64,000 bases of DNA from Acanthamoeba sp. SK_2022b (GCA_027943245.1 JANDJZ010001747.1:186001-250000); one strand, 5' to 3'; positions 23,798 to 33,897 are shown, counted from the stretch's first letter. Numbers and translations are program-made. Notes: generated by a model not told the origin, from the letters alone.

Positions 23798-25240
23798 ATG
23801 AACGCGCAAATCAGCGAAGAGGTTCACGCCCTGTGCCGGCGCTATCAGGCGCTGGCGCTGAACGAAGACCCGACCACTCTCACGATCGCGCTTAACGAAG
23901 AAGCGCCGCAGGGGCTGCTGGCGGCGCTGCGTTTCGCCACCGGCAAGCGCATCCATCTGGAACACTGGCCGGCGGCCAGGCTGGAACAGGCGCTGAACCA
24001 ACGCCACGAATCGCTGCCGGCGCCGCTGGCAGCCGAAGAAGACACCGCCGACATAGCCTACCCCGACGACGGCGATGCACCGGTGGTGCAGTTCATCAAC
24101 CAGACGCTGCGTCTGGCCATCCAGCGCCGCGCCTCGGATATCCACTTCGAGCCCTTTCGGCAGCATTTTCGCATTCGCCTGCGCATCGACGGCGTGCTGC
24201 AAACCCTCGCCTCACCGCCGCCGCAGCTGGCCGCGCGCCTCATCGCCCGGCTGAAGATCCTCGGCCAGTTGGATATCGCCGAGCGCCGTCAGCCTCAGGA
24301 CGGGCAACTCAGCCTGACGCTGGACAGCGCGCGCTATGCCATGCGTATCGCCACCCTGCCGACGCTGCACGGCGAAAAGGTGGTGCTGCGCGTTCAACAA
24401 GGTGAGCAGCAGGAGCTGCCGCTGGATCAACTGGGCATGGGCCGGGCGGATCTGGCGCGCTACGCGACGGCGCTGGCCTGCCCGCAAGGTTTGATCCTGG
24501 TGACCGGCCCAACCGGCAGCGGCAAGACGGTCACGCTGTACAGCGGTCTGCGTCAGTTGAACGATGCGCAAAGCAACCTGTGCAGCGTCGAGGATCCGAT
24601 CGAGATACCGCTGTTCGGCGTCAATCAAACCCAGATCAACGCCAAAACCGAGCTGAGTTTCGCCCGGGTGCTGCGCGCCCTGCTGCGCCAGGATCCGGAT
24701 GTCATCATGATCGGCGAGATCCGCGATGCGGAAACCGCCGAGATCGCAGTCAAGGCCGCGCAAACCGGCCACCTGGTGCTGTCGACACTGCATACCAACT
24801 CCACCGGCGAAACCCTGACGCGGCTAATGCACATGGGTATCCCCGGCTACCTGCTCGCCGGCTGCCTGAAGCTGGTCATCGCACAGCGGCTGGTGCGCAG
24901 GCTGTGTCGCCACTGCCGCTACCCGCACAGCCAGCCGACGCATTTTCCTGCCTCGGTCTGGCCGGAGCCGCTGACCGCCTGGCGCGCCGACGGCTGCGAG
25001 CATTGCTTCGGCGGCTACTATGGGCGCATCGGCGTGTATGAGCTGTTGGCCATTACGCCGGAAATACAGGCGGCGTTGCTGGCGAACGCCGCGCCCAGCC
25101 TGCTGGCGGATGTCGCCCGCGAGCAGGGGCAGCTTTCGCTGCTGCAGGCCGGGCTGGCGCTGGCCAGCGAAGGCACGACCTCGCTGGAAGAACTGTACCG
25201 CGTGATCGACGTCGTCCAGCTCGGCGTAACCGCGCCATGA
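23798..25240 (+). CDS. hofB: Type IV pilus assembly ATPase HofB (PilB/GspE family)
   Basis: Cytoplasmic hexameric ATPase that powers pilin polymerisation. The 480 residues show a degenerate N-terminal domain, then ASDIHFEPF, Walker A GPTGSGKT (about 236-243), the Asp box VEDPIEIPLFGVNQTQIN, Walker B ALLRQDPDVIMIGEIRDAETA and the His box TGHLVLSTLHTN. Four cysteines in two C-x-x-C pairs (CRHCRY, CEHCFG) near 370-405 form the zinc-binding insertion of GspE. The start was placed at MNAQISEEV, 5 bases after the ppdD stop, rather than at an ATG inside ppdD. It overlaps hofC by four bases (ATGA). Confidence 0.94.
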   Translation: MNAQISEEVHALCRRYQALALNEDPTTLTIALNEEAPQGLLAALRFATGKRIHLEHWPAARLEQALNQRHESLPAPLAAEEDTADIAYPDDGDAPVVQFINQTLRLAIQRRASDIHFEPFRQHFRIRLRIDGVLQTLASPPPQLAARLIARLKILGQLDIAERRQPQDGQLSLTLDSARYAMRIATLPTLHGEKVVLRVQQGEQQELPLDQLGMGRADLARYATALACPQGLILVTGPTGSGKTVTLYSGLRQLNDAQSNLCSVEDPIEIPLFGVNQTQINAKTELSFARVLRALLRQDPDVIMIGEIRDAETAEIAVKAAQTGHLVLSTLHTNSTGETLTRLMHMGIPGYLLAGCLKLVIAQRLVRRLCRHCRYPHSQPTHFPASVWPEPLTAWRADGCEHCFGGYYGRIGVYELLAITPEIQAALLANAAPSLLADVAREQGQLSLLQAGLALASEGTTSLEELYRVIDVVQLGVTAP

Positions 25241-26436
25241 AAGCGCGCCGGCTGTTTCTTTGGCAGGCTTTCGACGCCCAAGGCGCCTTGCGCCGCGGCG
25301 AACTGATGAGCGATGAAAAACGGCAGGTGAGCCGGTTACTGATCGAACAAGGCCTGCAACCTTGGCGGATTGGGCACGGCAAACGCATCACGCCCGGCCA
25401 GTGGCGCGGAGAACCCTTAATCCACTTCACCCGCCAACTTGCCACCCTGTTGCAGGCCGGGTTGCCGCTGGTCAATACGCTGCAGCTGCTGGCGGCAGAG
25501 CACCCTTCGGCAGCCTGGCGTTGCCTGTTGCACCAGTTGGCAGAACAGGTGCGCGAAGGGCAGCCGCTCTCCGAAACCCTTGCCGCGCAGCCAGGCGTTT
25601 TTCCACTTATCTATCGCCAACTGATCGCCATCGGCGAACTGACCGGCAACCTCGATCGCTGCTGCCTGCAGCTGGCACAACAACAGGAAGCCCAGCTGAT
25701 GCTGCGCCGCAAAGTGACCAAAGCGCTGCGGTATCCCCTCTTCATCTGTGCGGTGGCACTGCTGGTCAGCGTGCTGATGCTGGTGATGGTGCTGCCGGAA
25801 TTCGCCAAGGTTTATCAGTCGTTCGATGCGCCGCTGCCCTGGTTTACCCAAGGGTTATTGGGGGTGTCCGCGCTGCTGATCGCCGTTGGCCCCTATTTGG
25901 CGCTGCTGCTCGGCGCATTGCTGCTCGGCTATTGCCGCTGGCTGCATCCACGCCCGCCATGGCGCCGACGTGAACAGGCCGCCTTGCTGCGCCTGCCGCT
26001 GATCGCCCGGCTGGTGAGCGGCGGCGCGCTGAGCCAAACCTTTCGTATTCTGACCATGACCCAACGCGCGGGGCTGACGCTGGTGGAAGGGTTGAACGCG
26101 GCGGCACTGGCGGCGGATCATCTGCTGTACCGACAGGCGCTGGAGCAGGTGCAGCGGCAGATCGCCGAAGGCGAGGCATTTCATCATGCCCTGGGCCTGC
26201 AACCGCTGTTTCCGCCGCTGTGCCGGCAGCTGGTGCGGGTGGGCGAAGAATCCGGTTCGCTGGACGCCTTGCTGGATAAATTGGCGCAGTGGTACGAACG
26301 GCAGACGCACGAGCTGGCCGATACGCTGGCGCAAACGCTGGAGCCGCTGCTGATGCTGGTGGTGGGCGGGATTGTCGGCGCTTTGGTGATCGCCATGTAC
26401 CTGCCTATTTTTCAACTGGGCAGCGTACTGAGATAA
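25237..26436 (+). CDS. hofC: Type IV pilus inner-membrane platform protein HofC (PilC/GspF family)
   Basis: Polytopic platform protein that couples the HofB ATPase to pilin assembly. The 399 residues contain two GspF domains: FTRQLATLLQAGLPLVNTLQLLA (about 66-88), and FRILTMTQRAGLTLVEGLNAAA after the central region. Each is followed by a membrane segment, with the last one at about 364-390 (LLMLVVGGIVGALVIAMYLPIF). The invariant GExTGxL-type turn appears as AIGELTGNLD and VGEESGSLDALLDKLA. It is translationally coupled to hofB and converges with guaC. No other pilus gene follows. Confidence 0.94.
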   Translation: MKARRLFLWQAFDAQGALRRGELMSDEKRQVSRLLIEQGLQPWRIGHGKRITPGQWRGEPLIHFTRQLATLLQAGLPLVNTLQLLAAEHPSAAWRCLLHQLAEQVREGQPLSETLAAQPGVFPLIYRQLIAIGELTGNLDRCCLQLAQQQEAQLMLRRKVTKALRYPLFICAVALLVSVLMLVMVLPEFAKVYQSFDAPLPWFTQGLLGVSALLIAVGPYLALLLGALLLGYCRWLHPRPPWRRREQAALLRLPLIARLVSGGALSQTFRILTMTQRAGLTLVEGLNAAALAADHLLYRQALEQVQRQIAEGEAFHHALGLQPLFPPLCRQLVRVGEESGSLDALLDKLAQWYERQTHELADTLAQTLEPLLMLVVGGIVGALVIAMYLPIFQLGSVLR

Positions 26437-26447
26437 AGAGAGGATAG

Positions 26448-26472
26448 CGGGCGCCGCTGTGCGCTGCGCCCG
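26448..26472. terminator. Hairpin between hofC and guaC
   Basis: Arms CGGGCGC and GCGCCCG with an 11-base loop, between two convergent genes. There is no T-run on either side, so it is only a possible terminator. Confidence 0.3.
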
Positions 26473-26487
26473 AATGCAAGGTGCGGC

Positions 26488-27531
26488 TTATTTGCTGCCG
26501 AAGACGCGGTTTTCCTGCTCCGCCACGCGGATAAAGGTGGTGCGCTTGGTCAACTCTTTCAGGCGCTCGGCACCGACGTAAGTGCAAGCGGAGCGCAGGC
26601 CGCCGAGGATATCGCGCACGGTAAACTCCACCTCGCCACGCAGCGGCAGCTTGACGGTTTTGCCTTCGGCCGCGCGATACTCCGCCACGCCGCCGACGTG
26701 GCGTTTCATCGCTGACTCGGAGCTCATGCCGTAGAACAGCATGAACTTCTCGCCGTTCTCTTCCACCACGGTACCTTCGCACTCGTCGTGGCCGGCCAGC
26801 ATGCCGCCCAGCATCACGAAGTCAGCACCGCCGCCGAAGGCTTTGGCGACGTCGCCCGGCACCGAGCAGCCGCCGTCGCTGACGATTTGGCCGCCCAGCC
26901 CGTGGGCCGCATCGGCGCATTCGATCACCGCCGACAGCTGCGGGTAGCCCACGCCGGTCTTCACGCGGGTGGTACAGACTGAACCCGGGCCGATGCCGAC
27001 CTTAACGATGTCGGCGCCGGAGAGGATAAGCTCCTCCACCATCTCGCCGGTCACTACGTTGCCGGCGCAGATCACGTGATTCGGGCAGGCTTCGCGCGCT
27101 TTCTGCAGGAAGGCGACGAAATGTTCAGAGTAGCCGTTGGCCACGTCGATGCAGATGAATTTGAGCGCCGGAGACAAGGCCAGGATCTGCTGCATTTTGG
27201 CGAAGTCGGCTTCGGAGGTGCCGGTGGACACCATGACGTGGCGCAGCACCGATTCCGGCATGCGCTGCACGAAGTCAGCCCATTGCTCGACGCTGTAATG
27301 TTTGTGTACGGCGGTGAGAACGTCGAAAGAAGCCAGGGCCTCGGCCATGCGGAAGGTGCCCACCGTGTCCATGTTGGCGGCGATAATCGGCACGCCGGAC
27401 CAGCTGCAACCTGAATGCTTGAAGGTAAACTGACGTTCCAGTTCAACCTCGGAGCGGCTTTTCAGCGTGGAGCGCTTAGGGCGGATCAACACGTCTTTAA
27501 AGCCCAACTTCAAATCTTCTTCAATACGCAT
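26488..27531 (-). CDS. guaC: GMP reductase
   Basis: NADPH-dependent deamination of GMP to IMP, linking guanine and adenine nucleotide pools. The 347 residues (E. coli same length class) form an IMPDH/GMPR TIM barrel: [38 protein letters not shown] and [23 protein letters not shown], with catalytic C186, then [24 protein letters not shown]. No CBS domains are present, which separates it from IMP dehydrogenase (GuaB). It is convergent with hofC, and its own promoter lies in the 362-base gap before coaE. Confidence 0.97.
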   Translation of the reverse strand: MRIEEDLKLGFKDVLIRPKRSTLKSRSEVELERQFTFKHSGCSWSGVPIIAANMDTVGTFRMAEALASFDVLTAVHKHYSVEQWADFVQRMPESVLRHVMVSTGTSEADFAKMQQILALSPALKFICIDVANGYSEHFVAFLQKAREACPNHVICAGNVVTGEMVEELILSGADIVKVGIGPGSVCTTRVKTGVGYPQLSAVIECADAAHGLGGQIVSDGGCSVPGDVAKAFGGGADFVMLGGMLAGHDECEGTVVEENGEKFMLFYGMSSESAMKRHVGGVAEYRAAEGKTVKLPLRGEVEFTVRDILGGLRSACTYVGAERLKELTKRTTFIRVAEQENRVFGSK

Positions 27532-27893
27532 GACTTATGATTTCCTGGTTAATGGCGACGGATCGCAAGGAGGATGTTCGAACCTCTGCCCGACGGCTTT
27601 CCAGTGGCGCAAAAAGACGGCGGCGAGATTAATGCCAGTTCCAGTGACGTTATAATACGCGCTAATAATCGCCGAACAAGACTGCGAATTCGCCTTTATT
27701 TACGCTACAATCCGACAAATTTACCTGCATAACCGCAGTGTGATTGCCCGCTCATTTTTGCCGTGCCGCTGCGCTTTTTCTCGCCGTCCGATCGGTGCCG
27801 ATGCGCAAGCGCCGCCTGCCGACTTGCACTTCTGCACGATCGCTTTATGATTCGACTATTATTTTTTTATGAACATCGGATGCACCTAACACC
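27532..27893. other. Divergent intergenic region between guaC and coaE
   Basis: 362 bases without a credible gene. It holds the probable guaC promoter. A plus-strand TATAAT at 27651-27656 overlaps the guaC -10 and is about 240 bases from coaE. The coaE start has no strong Shine-Dalgarno. Confidence 0.5.
27652..27679 (-). promoter_or_regulatory. Probable promoter of guaC
   Basis: Minus-strand -35 TTGTTC (27674-27679), 16-base spacer, -10 TATTAT (27652-27657), about 120 bases before the guaC start. Confidence 0.45.
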
Positions 27894-28508
27894 ATGGCCT
27901 ACATTGTTGCGTTGACCGGGGGCATAGGCAGCGGCAAGACGACCGTCGCGAACGCCTTTGCGCGCCACGGCGCAACCCTCGTCGATGCCGACGTGATCGC
28001 CCGTCAGGTCGTCGAGCCGGGCACCCCTGCTTTGGCCGCGATCGCCGAGCGATTTGGTAATGAAATGTTGCTGCCGGACGGCGCATTGAACCGCGCTGCG
28101 CTGCGTCAGCGCATCTTTAGCCATCCCGATGACAAAACCTGGCTGAACCAGCTGCTGCATCCGCTGATACACCGTGAAACCCAGCGCCAACTGGCGCAGG
28201 CCACCAGCCCGTACGCGCTGTGGGTGGTGCCGCTGCTGGTGGAAAACGGTCTGCAGGATCGCGCCGATCGGGTGCTGGTGATCGACGTCGACGCCGAAAC
28301 CCAGCTGGCTCGCACCATCGCGCGCGACGGCGTCAGCCGTGAGCAAGCGCAGAGCATTCTCGCCGCCCAGGCCACGCGCCGGCAGCGCCTCGCCGTGGCG
28401 GATGACATTATTGACAACAGCGGCGCCGCTCAGGGGATAGAGCCACAGGTCGCCGCACTGCATCGTCGCTACCTTGAACTGGCGGCAACAGCGCCCCAAC
28501 AGGATTAA
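27894..28508 (+). CDS. coaE: Dephospho-CoA kinase
   Basis: Final step of coenzyme A synthesis, phosphorylating the 3'-OH of dephospho-CoA. The 204 residues start [22 protein letters not shown], with the P-loop at residues 9-16. [13 protein letters not shown] follows, then the lid region with [12 protein letters not shown] and the VPLLVENGL substrate segment. The C-terminal DDIIDNSG element is typical of CoaE. It is the first gene of the coaE-zapD-yacG operon, which follows the ppdD-hofBC operon with guaC between, as in E. coli. Confidence 0.97.
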   Translation: MAYIVALTGGIGSGKTTVANAFARHGATLVDADVIARQVVEPGTPALAAIAERFGNEMLLPDGALNRAALRQRIFSHPDDKTWLNQLLHPLIHRETQRQLAQATSPYALWVVPLLVENGLQDRADRVLVIDVDAETQLARTIARDGVSREQAQSILAAQATRRQRLAVADDIIDNSGAAQGIEPQVAALHRRYLELAATAPQQD

Positions 28509-28513
28509 ACTGC

Positions 28514-29266
28514 ATGAGTGATGTTTCCCCAACCGTTCTCTTTGAACACCCGCTGAACGAAAAAATGCGTACCTGGCTACGCATCGAATTTCTGCTGCAA
28601 CAGCTGCACGGCCAACGCGCCCTGAGTGAAACCGCCATCGCCCTCACCTTCTTTCGCACCGTCTCCGACTTGCTGGACGTGCTGGAGCGCGGCGAAGTAC
28701 GCACCGAATTGCTCAAAGAGCTGGAGCGCCAGCAGCAGAAACTGTTGGCCTGGGCCGATGTGCCGGGCGTGGATATGGCGCTGATCGACCAGCTGCGCGG
28801 CCAGTTGAAGTCGCGCTCATCGACGCTGATGGCAGCACCGCGCCTCGGCCAGGCGCTGCGCGAAGATCGGCTGATCGGCCTGGTGCGCCAGCGGCTGAAC
28901 ATTCCCGGCGGCTGCTGCAGCTTCGATCTGCCGACCCTGCACATGTGGATGCACGCGCCGCAGCAGGATCGCGATGCCGACGTCACCACCTGGCTGCAGT
29001 CGCTGGATCCGCTGAACCAGGCGCTGATCATGGTGTTGGATCTGATCCGACAATCCGGGCCGTTCCGCAATCAAATCAGCCTGAACGGCTTTTTCCAGGA
29101 CAACGCCGAAGGGGCGGATCTGCTGCGCCTGCGCCTCCATCTGGCGCCGCAGCTTTATCCGCAGATTTCCGGCCACAAGACCCGCTATGCCATTCGTTTC
29201 CTGCCGCTGGATAGCGAAAATGGCGTGGTGCCTGAACGCCTGACGTTCGAACTGGCCTGTTGTTGA
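28514..29266 (+). CDS. zapD: Cell division protein ZapD
   Basis: FtsZ-binding protein that crosslinks and bundles protofilaments at the Z-ring. The 250 residues (E. coli 247) include the N-terminal [24 protein letters not shown], the helical [20 protein letters not shown], and the beta-sheet domain with [13 protein letters not shown] and the C-terminal YAIRFLPLD. It begins 5 bases after the coaE stop and precedes yacG. Its target FtsZ is encoded in the same window, about 6.5 kb away. Confidence 0.95.
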   Translation: MSDVSPTVLFEHPLNEKMRTWLRIEFLLQQLHGQRALSETAIALTFFRTVSDLLDVLERGEVRTELLKELERQQQKLLAWADVPGVDMALIDQLRGQLKSRSSTLMAAPRLGQALREDRLIGLVRQRLNIPGGCCSFDLPTLHMWMHAPQQDRDADVTTWLQSLDPLNQALIMVLDLIRQSGPFRNQISLNGFFQDNAEGADLLRLRLHLAPQLYPQISGHKTRYAIRFLPLDSENGVVPERLTFELACC

Positions 29267-29317
29267 ACTTGTGCAAGAAAGCCTTCTCAGCACAGACAGA
29301 AGGCGTAAGGAACCGTT

Positions 29318-29509
29318 ATGACGACCGTAGTAAAATGCCCAACCTGTGGCACCGGCGTGGTTTGGGGTGAAGTCAGCCCGTTCCGGCCATTTTGCAGCAA
29401 GCGCTGCCAGCTGATCGATCTCGGCGAGTGGGCCGATGAAGAGAAGCGTATTCCGAGCAACAGCGATCTGTCGGAAAGCGAAGACTGGAGTGAAATGGAC
29501 GATCGTTGA
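29318..29509 (+). CDS. yacG: DNA gyrase inhibitor YacG (zinc protein)
   Basis: Small zinc-finger protein that binds the GyrB C-terminus and inhibits gyrase in E. coli. The 63 residues have four zinc-ligand cysteines, C-P-T-C at about 9-12 and F-C-S-K-R-C at about 28-33, then [15 protein letters not shown] and an acidic tail ([11 protein letters not shown]). It is the last gene of the coaE-zapD-yacG operon and is followed by a bidirectional hairpin shared with mutT. Confidence 0.95.
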   Translation: MTTVVKCPTCGTGVVWGEVSPFRPFCSKRCQLIDLGEWADEEKRIPSNSDLSESEDWSEMDDR

Positions 29510-29519
29510 TCGTCCACGA

Positions 29520-29550
29520 TTGGCCTGGCGCCCGCCAGGCCAACCTTGTT
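29520..29550. terminator. Bidirectional terminator between yacG and mutT
   Basis: Perfect 11-base stem TTGGCCTGGCG / CGCCAGGCCAA with a 2-base loop (29520-29543), followed by CCTTGTTATT. It lies between convergent yacG and mutT. Confidence 0.7.
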
Positions 29551-29953
29551 ATTGCGCAGCGTTCGCCTGCGCCACCAGCAGCTGAATAATGCCGGTGTTG
29601 GCTTCCGGGAACTCGTCTTCACGCAGCTCCGCCTGTTTAACCCAGCGCATCGGTTGCCCCTCGCGGCCGAACGGCTCGCCCGCCCAGGCTTCCACCAGAT
29701 AAAAATTCAGCGTCACGATGCGATCGCTGAAGCGGTGCTCCACCACCTCCAACAGTTCGGCACGTTCGGCTTCGATACCGGTCTCTTCCAGCAGCTCGCG
29801 ACTTAGCGCCTGTTCCGGCGTTTCACCCTGTTCGATCTTGCCGCCGGGGAACTCCCAGAATCCGGCCATGTGCGCGTCGGCGGCGCGGCGGGTAATAAAG
29901 ATCTCCCGTTGCGCATTACGGATGATGCCCACGGCGATATTCAGATGTTTCAT
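29549..29953 (-). CDS. mutT: 8-oxo-dGTP diphosphatase MutT
   Basis: Sanitises the nucleotide pool by hydrolysing 8-oxo-dGTP and 8-oxo-GTP, preventing A:T to C:G transversions. The 134 residues contain a complete Nudix box from G38 to I60 (G-x5-E-x7-REL-x-EE-x-G-I) preceded by FWEFPGGK. The C-terminal WVKQAEL segment matches the family. A strong AGGAGGGTGAG Shine-Dalgarno precedes the ATG. It is downstream of secA as in E. coli, but here a T-tailed hairpin lies between them. Confidence 0.95.
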   Translation of the reverse strand: MKHLNIAVGIIRNAQREIFITRRAADAHMAGFWEFPGGKIEQGETPEQALSRELLEETGIEAERAELLEVVEHRFSDRIVTLNFYLVEAWAGEPFGREGQPMRWVKQAELREDEFPEANTGIIQLLVAQANAAQ

Positions 29954-29974
29954 CTCACCCTCCTGATGGGTGTC

Positions 29975-30006
29975 AAAAAACAGGGGCTCAGCAAGCTGAA
30001 CCCCTG
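29975..30006 (-). terminator. Terminator between secA and mutT
   Basis: Read on the minus strand: CAGGGGTTCAGC, a short turn, TGAGCCCCTG, then six T. It stands 28 bases past the secA stop and 22 bases before mutT. Confidence 0.75.
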
Positions 30007-30033
30007 GGTATTATCGATTAATCGCAGCCGGCA

Positions 30034-32742
30034 TTACTGCAGGCGGCCGTGGCACTGCTTGTATTTCTTGCCGGAGCCGCATGGGCACGGATCGTTGCGG
30101 CCCACTTTACGCTCGGCGGTCGCCGGCGCGTTCGGATCTTCGGTCACCAGCGCGTTCTCGTCGTGGTGGCTCAGCTGTTGGTGCTGCGCCAGGCGCTCGG
30201 CCTCTTCACGGCGCTGCTGTTCCAGCGCTTCCACCTCTTCCGGCATCCGCACCTGAACCTTGCTCAGCACGCTGATCACTTCATATTTCAGCGATTCCAG
30301 CATAGTGGCGAACATGTTGAAGGATTCACGCTTGTACTCCTGCTTAGGATCCTTCTGCGCATAGCCGCGCAGGTGAATACCCTGACGCAGGTAGTCCATC
30401 GCCGCCAGGTGCTCTTTCCACAGGGAATCCAGCGTCTGCAGCATCACGCCCTTCTCGAAGTTGCGCATCATTTCGCTGCCGACCACTTCTTCCTTACGCT
30501 GGTACTGCTCTTTGGCGTTCTCCAGAATGCGTTCGCGCAGCGTCTCTTCGTGCAGCTCCGGCTCTTTGTCCAGCCATTGTGCGATCGGCATCTCCAGATC
30601 GAAGTCGTTCTTCAGGCGCTCTTCCAACCCCTGAATGTCCCACTCTTCTTCCAGCGACTGCGGCGTAATGTAGTTGTCGATGGTGCTCTTGAACACGTCC
30701 TCGCGGATGCTGGCGATGGTTTCGCTCACGTCGGACACGTCCAGCAATTCGTTACGCTGGCTGTAGATGGCGCGGCGCTGATCGTTAGCGACGTCGTCGT
30801 ATTCCAGCAGCTGCTTACGGATGTCGAAGTTGCGGCTCTCTACCTTGCGCTGGGCGTTGGCGATCGCCTTGGTCACCCACGGGTGCTCAATCGCTTCGCC
30901 TTCTTTCATACCCAGTTTGCGCATCATGCCAGACACGCGATCCGACGCGAAGATACGCATCAGGGCATCTTCCATCGACAGGTAGAAGCGGGATGAACCG
31001 GCATCGCCCTGACGACCGGAACGGCCGCGCAGCTGGTTATCGATACGGCGCGATTCATGGCGCTCGGTGCCGATGATATGCAGGCCGCCCGCCGCCAGCA
31101 CTGCGTCATGGCGCACTTTCCAGGCCGCTTTGATGGCTTCGATCTGCTCTTCGGTCGGCTCTTCCAACAGCGCCACTTCGGCCTGCCAGCTGCCGCCCAG
31201 CACGATATCGGTACCACGGCCCGCCATGTTGGTGGCGATGGTTACCGCACCGCTCTGGCCGGCCTGGGCGACGATGTCCGCTTCCATGGCGTGGAATTTG
31301 GCGTTCAGCACCTTGTGCTCGATGCCCGCTTTGGTCAGCTCATGGGAAACCACTTCGGATTTCTCGATTGAGATGGTACCCACCAGCACCGGCTGGCCTT
31401 TGGCGGTACGCTCGCGGATGTCTTCGATAATGGCGCCGATCTTCTCTTTCTCGGTCATGTACACCAGATCCGGCATGTCCTTACGGATCATCGGACGGTT
31501 GGTTGGCACCACGATGGTGTCCAGCTTGTAGATCGAGCTGAATTCGAAGGCTTCGGTATCGGCGGTACCGGTCATCCCGGCCAGCTTCTCGTACAGACGG
31601 AAGTAGTTCTGGAAGGTGATCGAAGCCAGCGTCTGGTTCTCGTTCTGAATCTCCACGCCTTCTTTGGCTTCCACCGCCTGGTGCAGGCCGTCGGACCAAC
31701 GGCGGCCCTGCATGGTACGGCCTGTGTGTTCGTCGACGATGATCACTTCGCCGTCTTTCACGATGTAGTCAACGTCGCGGGTGAACAGCACGTGGGCGCG
31801 CAGCGCGGCGGTAACGTGGTGCATCAGCATGATGTTGGTCGGCGAGTACAGCGATTCGCCCTCATCCATGATGCCGGCTTCCACCAGCATCTCTTCGATC
31901 AGGATCAGGCCGCGTTCGGTCAGGTGGACCTGACGCGCCTTCTCATCCACCGAGAAGTGCCCTTCACCCTTGAAGGTGTCGGAGTCTTCTTTCTCCTGGC
32001 GGATCAGTTTAGGGATCAGCTTGTTGACCTTGATGTACATCTCGGAGCTGTCTTCGGCCGGGCCGGAGATGATCAGCGGCGTACGTGCTTCATCGATCAG
32101 GATGGAGTCCACCTCATCCACCAGCGCATAGTGCAGTTTGCGCTGCACGCGCTCTTCCGGGCTGAACGCCATGTTGTCGCGCAGGTAGTCGAAACCGTAT
32201 TCGTTATTGGTGCCGTAGGTGATGTCGGCGGCGTAAGCTTCACGCTTGGCCGGCGCCGGCATGCCCGGCAGGTTGATGCCGATGCTCAGGCCGAGGAACT
32301 CGAACAGCGGACGGTTGTTTTCGGCGTCACGCTGCGCCAGATAGTCGTTGACGGTCACGACGTGCACGCCGCGGCCGCTCAGAGCGTTCAGGTAGGCCGG
32401 CAGCGTCGCGGTCAGGGTTTTACCTTCACCGGTACGCATCTCGGCGATGCAGCGGTCGTTCAGCACCATGCCGCCCAGCAGCTGCACGTCGAAGTGACGC
32501 ATGCCGAACACGCGCTTACTCGCCTCACGCACTACGGCGAAGGCTTCCGGGATCAGGCTTTCCAGCGACTCACCTTTCTCCAGGCGCGCACGGAACTCGT
32601 TGGTTTTCGCTTTCAGTTCGTCATCGGACAGTTTTTCCATGTCCGGTTCCATGCGGTTGATCTGCTCAACCACTTTGCGCATGCGGCGCAGGGTACGATC
32701 GTTACGGCTGCCAAAAACTTTGGTTAATAATTTCACTAACAT
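30034..32742 (-). CDS. secA: Preprotein translocase ATPase SecA
   Basis: Motor ATPase that drives secretory proteins through SecYEG. The 902 residues (E. coli 901) carry Walker A MRTGEGKT near residue 102, the DEAD-like [20 protein letters not shown] (about 207-226) and the preprotein-crosslinking domain. The second nucleotide-binding fold has [10 protein letters not shown] and [13 protein letters not shown], followed by the scaffold helix. A C-terminal zinc motif [13 protein letters not shown] binds SecB and phospholipid. The start [17 protein letters not shown] was chosen by homology over an ATG seven codons upstream. It is translationally controlled by the upstream secM. Confidence 0.97.
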   Translation of the reverse strand: MLVKLLTKVFGSRNDRTLRRMRKVVEQINRMEPDMEKLSDDELKAKTNEFRARLEKGESLESLIPEAFAVVREASKRVFGMRHFDVQLLGGMVLNDRCIAEMRTGEGKTLTATLPAYLNALSGRGVHVVTVNDYLAQRDAENNRPLFEFLGLSIGINLPGMPAPAKREAYAADITYGTNNEYGFDYLRDNMAFSPEERVQRKLHYALVDEVDSILIDEARTPLIISGPAEDSSEMYIKVNKLIPKLIRQEKEDSDTFKGEGHFSVDEKARQVHLTERGLILIEEMLVEAGIMDEGESLYSPTNIMLMHHVTAALRAHVLFTRDVDYIVKDGEVIIVDEHTGRTMQGRRWSDGLHQAVEAKEGVEIQNENQTLASITFQNYFRLYEKLAGMTGTADTEAFEFSSIYKLDTIVVPTNRPMIRKDMPDLVYMTEKEKIGAIIEDIRERTAKGQPVLVGTISIEKSEVVSHELTKAGIEHKVLNAKFHAMEADIVAQAGQSGAVTIATNMAGRGTDIVLGGSWQAEVALLEEPTEEQIEAIKAAWKVRHDAVLAAGGLHIIGTERHESRRIDNQLRGRSGRQGDAGSSRFYLSMEDALMRIFASDRVSGMMRKLGMKEGEAIEHPWVTKAIANAQRKVESRNFDIRKQLLEYDDVANDQRRAIYSQRNELLDVSDVSETIASIREDVFKSTIDNYITPQSLEEEWDIQGLEERLKNDFDLEMPIAQWLDKEPELHEETLRERILENAKEQYQRKEEVVGSEMMRNFEKGVMLQTLDSLWKEHLAAMDYLRQGIHLRGYAQKDPKQEYKRESFNMFATMLESLKYEVISVLSKVQVRMPEEVEALEQQRREEAERLAQHQQLSHHDENALVTEDPNAPATAERKVGRNDPCPCGSGKKYKQCHGRLQ

Positions 32743-32824
32743 GATGTTTGATATCTCTGTCATGACGGCCGAATACGGCAGTCAACTTGCTATTATTTAT
32801 GGTTTTTATGCCCTGAGGGCGGAG

Positions 32825-33355
32825 TCAGACGAGCGCGGCAGGCCCGGCGCGGATGCCCTGTACCTGCGCCACCCACAGGCCGGTCTGGTGCCGTGCCAGC
32901 GTTGGCAGCACCTCAAGGTGGGTATGGCGAATGATGGTCGGCGGCTTCGGCTCGTGCGTCAGCAGCGCGTTGAGGGTAGAAAGCAGCGCCAGTTGCGCTA
33001 CCTGCAAAGGCGGTTCGGCTTCGGCTTCGCTCTCCTGCACCCGCGCATAAACCGCCTGCGGCGCCAGCGCGAAAGAGAGGTGACGAATGACGGTGCGCAG
33101 CGCATGTTGCTGCCAGTAATCTACGCTGAAGGTAGGGCGACGGTGCGCGTCCTGCAGCAGGGCCAGGCTGTTGAAGGTGCCGTTGGCTGAATTTTGCCGG
33201 TTAAGGCTGGACGACGTATTCGGCAGTGCGGCCTGATCGGGGGCGCCGGGCAAATTGGAAGACGCGCCAAGCGTGGCCGCAACCATCCCTAACAGGAGAT
33301 GGGGCCAGAAATAACGTCTGCCAAATTGTCGCCAACGATTTAGAATACCGATCAC
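32825..33355 (-). CDS. secM: Secretion monitor SecM (arrest leader of secA)
   Basis: Short-lived secreted protein whose C-terminal arrest peptide stalls the ribosome until it is pulled by the Sec machinery, exposing the secA start. The 176 residues begin with GTG, as in E. coli, and keep the long signal sequence [24 protein letters not shown]. The arrest region ends [12 protein letters not shown] at residues 161-172, only four residues from the C-terminus. Compared with the E. coli motif F-x4-W-I-x4-G-I-R-A-G-P, the W and GIRAGP are kept, but the Phe is His156 and the Ile is Val162. The gene ends about 80 bases before secA. Confidence 0.93.
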   Translation of the reverse strand: MIGILNRWRQFGRRYFWPHLLLGMVAATLGASSNLPGAPDQAALPNTSSSLNRQNSANGTFNSLALLQDAHRRPTFSVDYWQQHALRTVIRHLSFALAPQAVYARVQESEAEAEPPLQVAQLALLSTLNALLTHEPKPPTIIRHTHLEVLPTLARHQTGLWVAQVQGIRAGPAALV

Positions 33356-33381
33356 GAGTTTATAATCCGCCGGAGCCCATT

Positions 33382-33897
33382 ATGCGCGATAGCCGTCCAC
33401 AATTATTAGATGTCCTGTTCGACGACGCGTCTGCCGGCAGCAAAGGGCCGCTGCATAACGTCCAGCAACGCGCGGTGGCGCTGCTCAAGCTTAACCGTGC
33501 AGTGAAGGGCCTGTTGCCTGCTCCCCTGCATCCCTGGTGCCGCGTCGCGAATTTCCGACAGGGTATTTTAGTGCTCGAAACGGCAAATGCCAGTTGGATG
33601 ATGCGCTTGCGCTACGAACAACCCGCTTTGCTGTCTGCACTACGAGCGCAAATTCTACCATCATTGTCGTCGATCGACATCAGGATTAATCCGGCCTTGA
33701 TGGCGAAAGGCAGCCACCAGGTGCAAAACGCAGAGAAAGCGCCGGAAAAACCCGTGCCGATGCGGCATTTGAGTCTGGAAAGTGCGGAAGAACTGAGAGG
33801 ATTGGCGAGCCGTAGCCCGGAGAAACTGCGCAAGATATTGGAACGGCTGGCTGCATTGGCCGGAGAGGGTACCAACACAACCAGTCGTGATAAGTAA
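33382..33897 (+). CDS. DUF721/DciA-like protein
   Basis: The 171 residues look like a DUF721 protein. The core segment PWCRVANFRQGILVLETANASWMMRLRYEQPALLSALR (about 53-91) follows the family pattern: a conserved Trp, a G-x-L-x-V strand, then S/A-x-W-x-x-x-L and a helix ending near LL-x-x-L. The next strand SIDIRINP completes the KH-like fold. The C-terminal 65 residues are charged and probably flexible. DUF721 includes DciA, the ancestral loader of the DnaB helicase; whether this divergent copy acts there is unknown. The start is ATG at 33382 with a CGGAG upstream. It lies between secM and lpxC, divergent from secM. E. coli K-12 has no such gene at this place. Confidence 0.8.
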   Translation: MRDSRPQLLDVLFDDASAGSKGPLHNVQQRAVALLKLNRAVKGLLPAPLHPWCRVANFRQGILVLETANASWMMRLRYEQPALLSALRAQILPSLSSIDIRINPALMAKGSHQVQNAEKAPEKPVPMRHLSLESAEELRGLASRSPEKLRKILERLAALAGEGTNTTSRDK

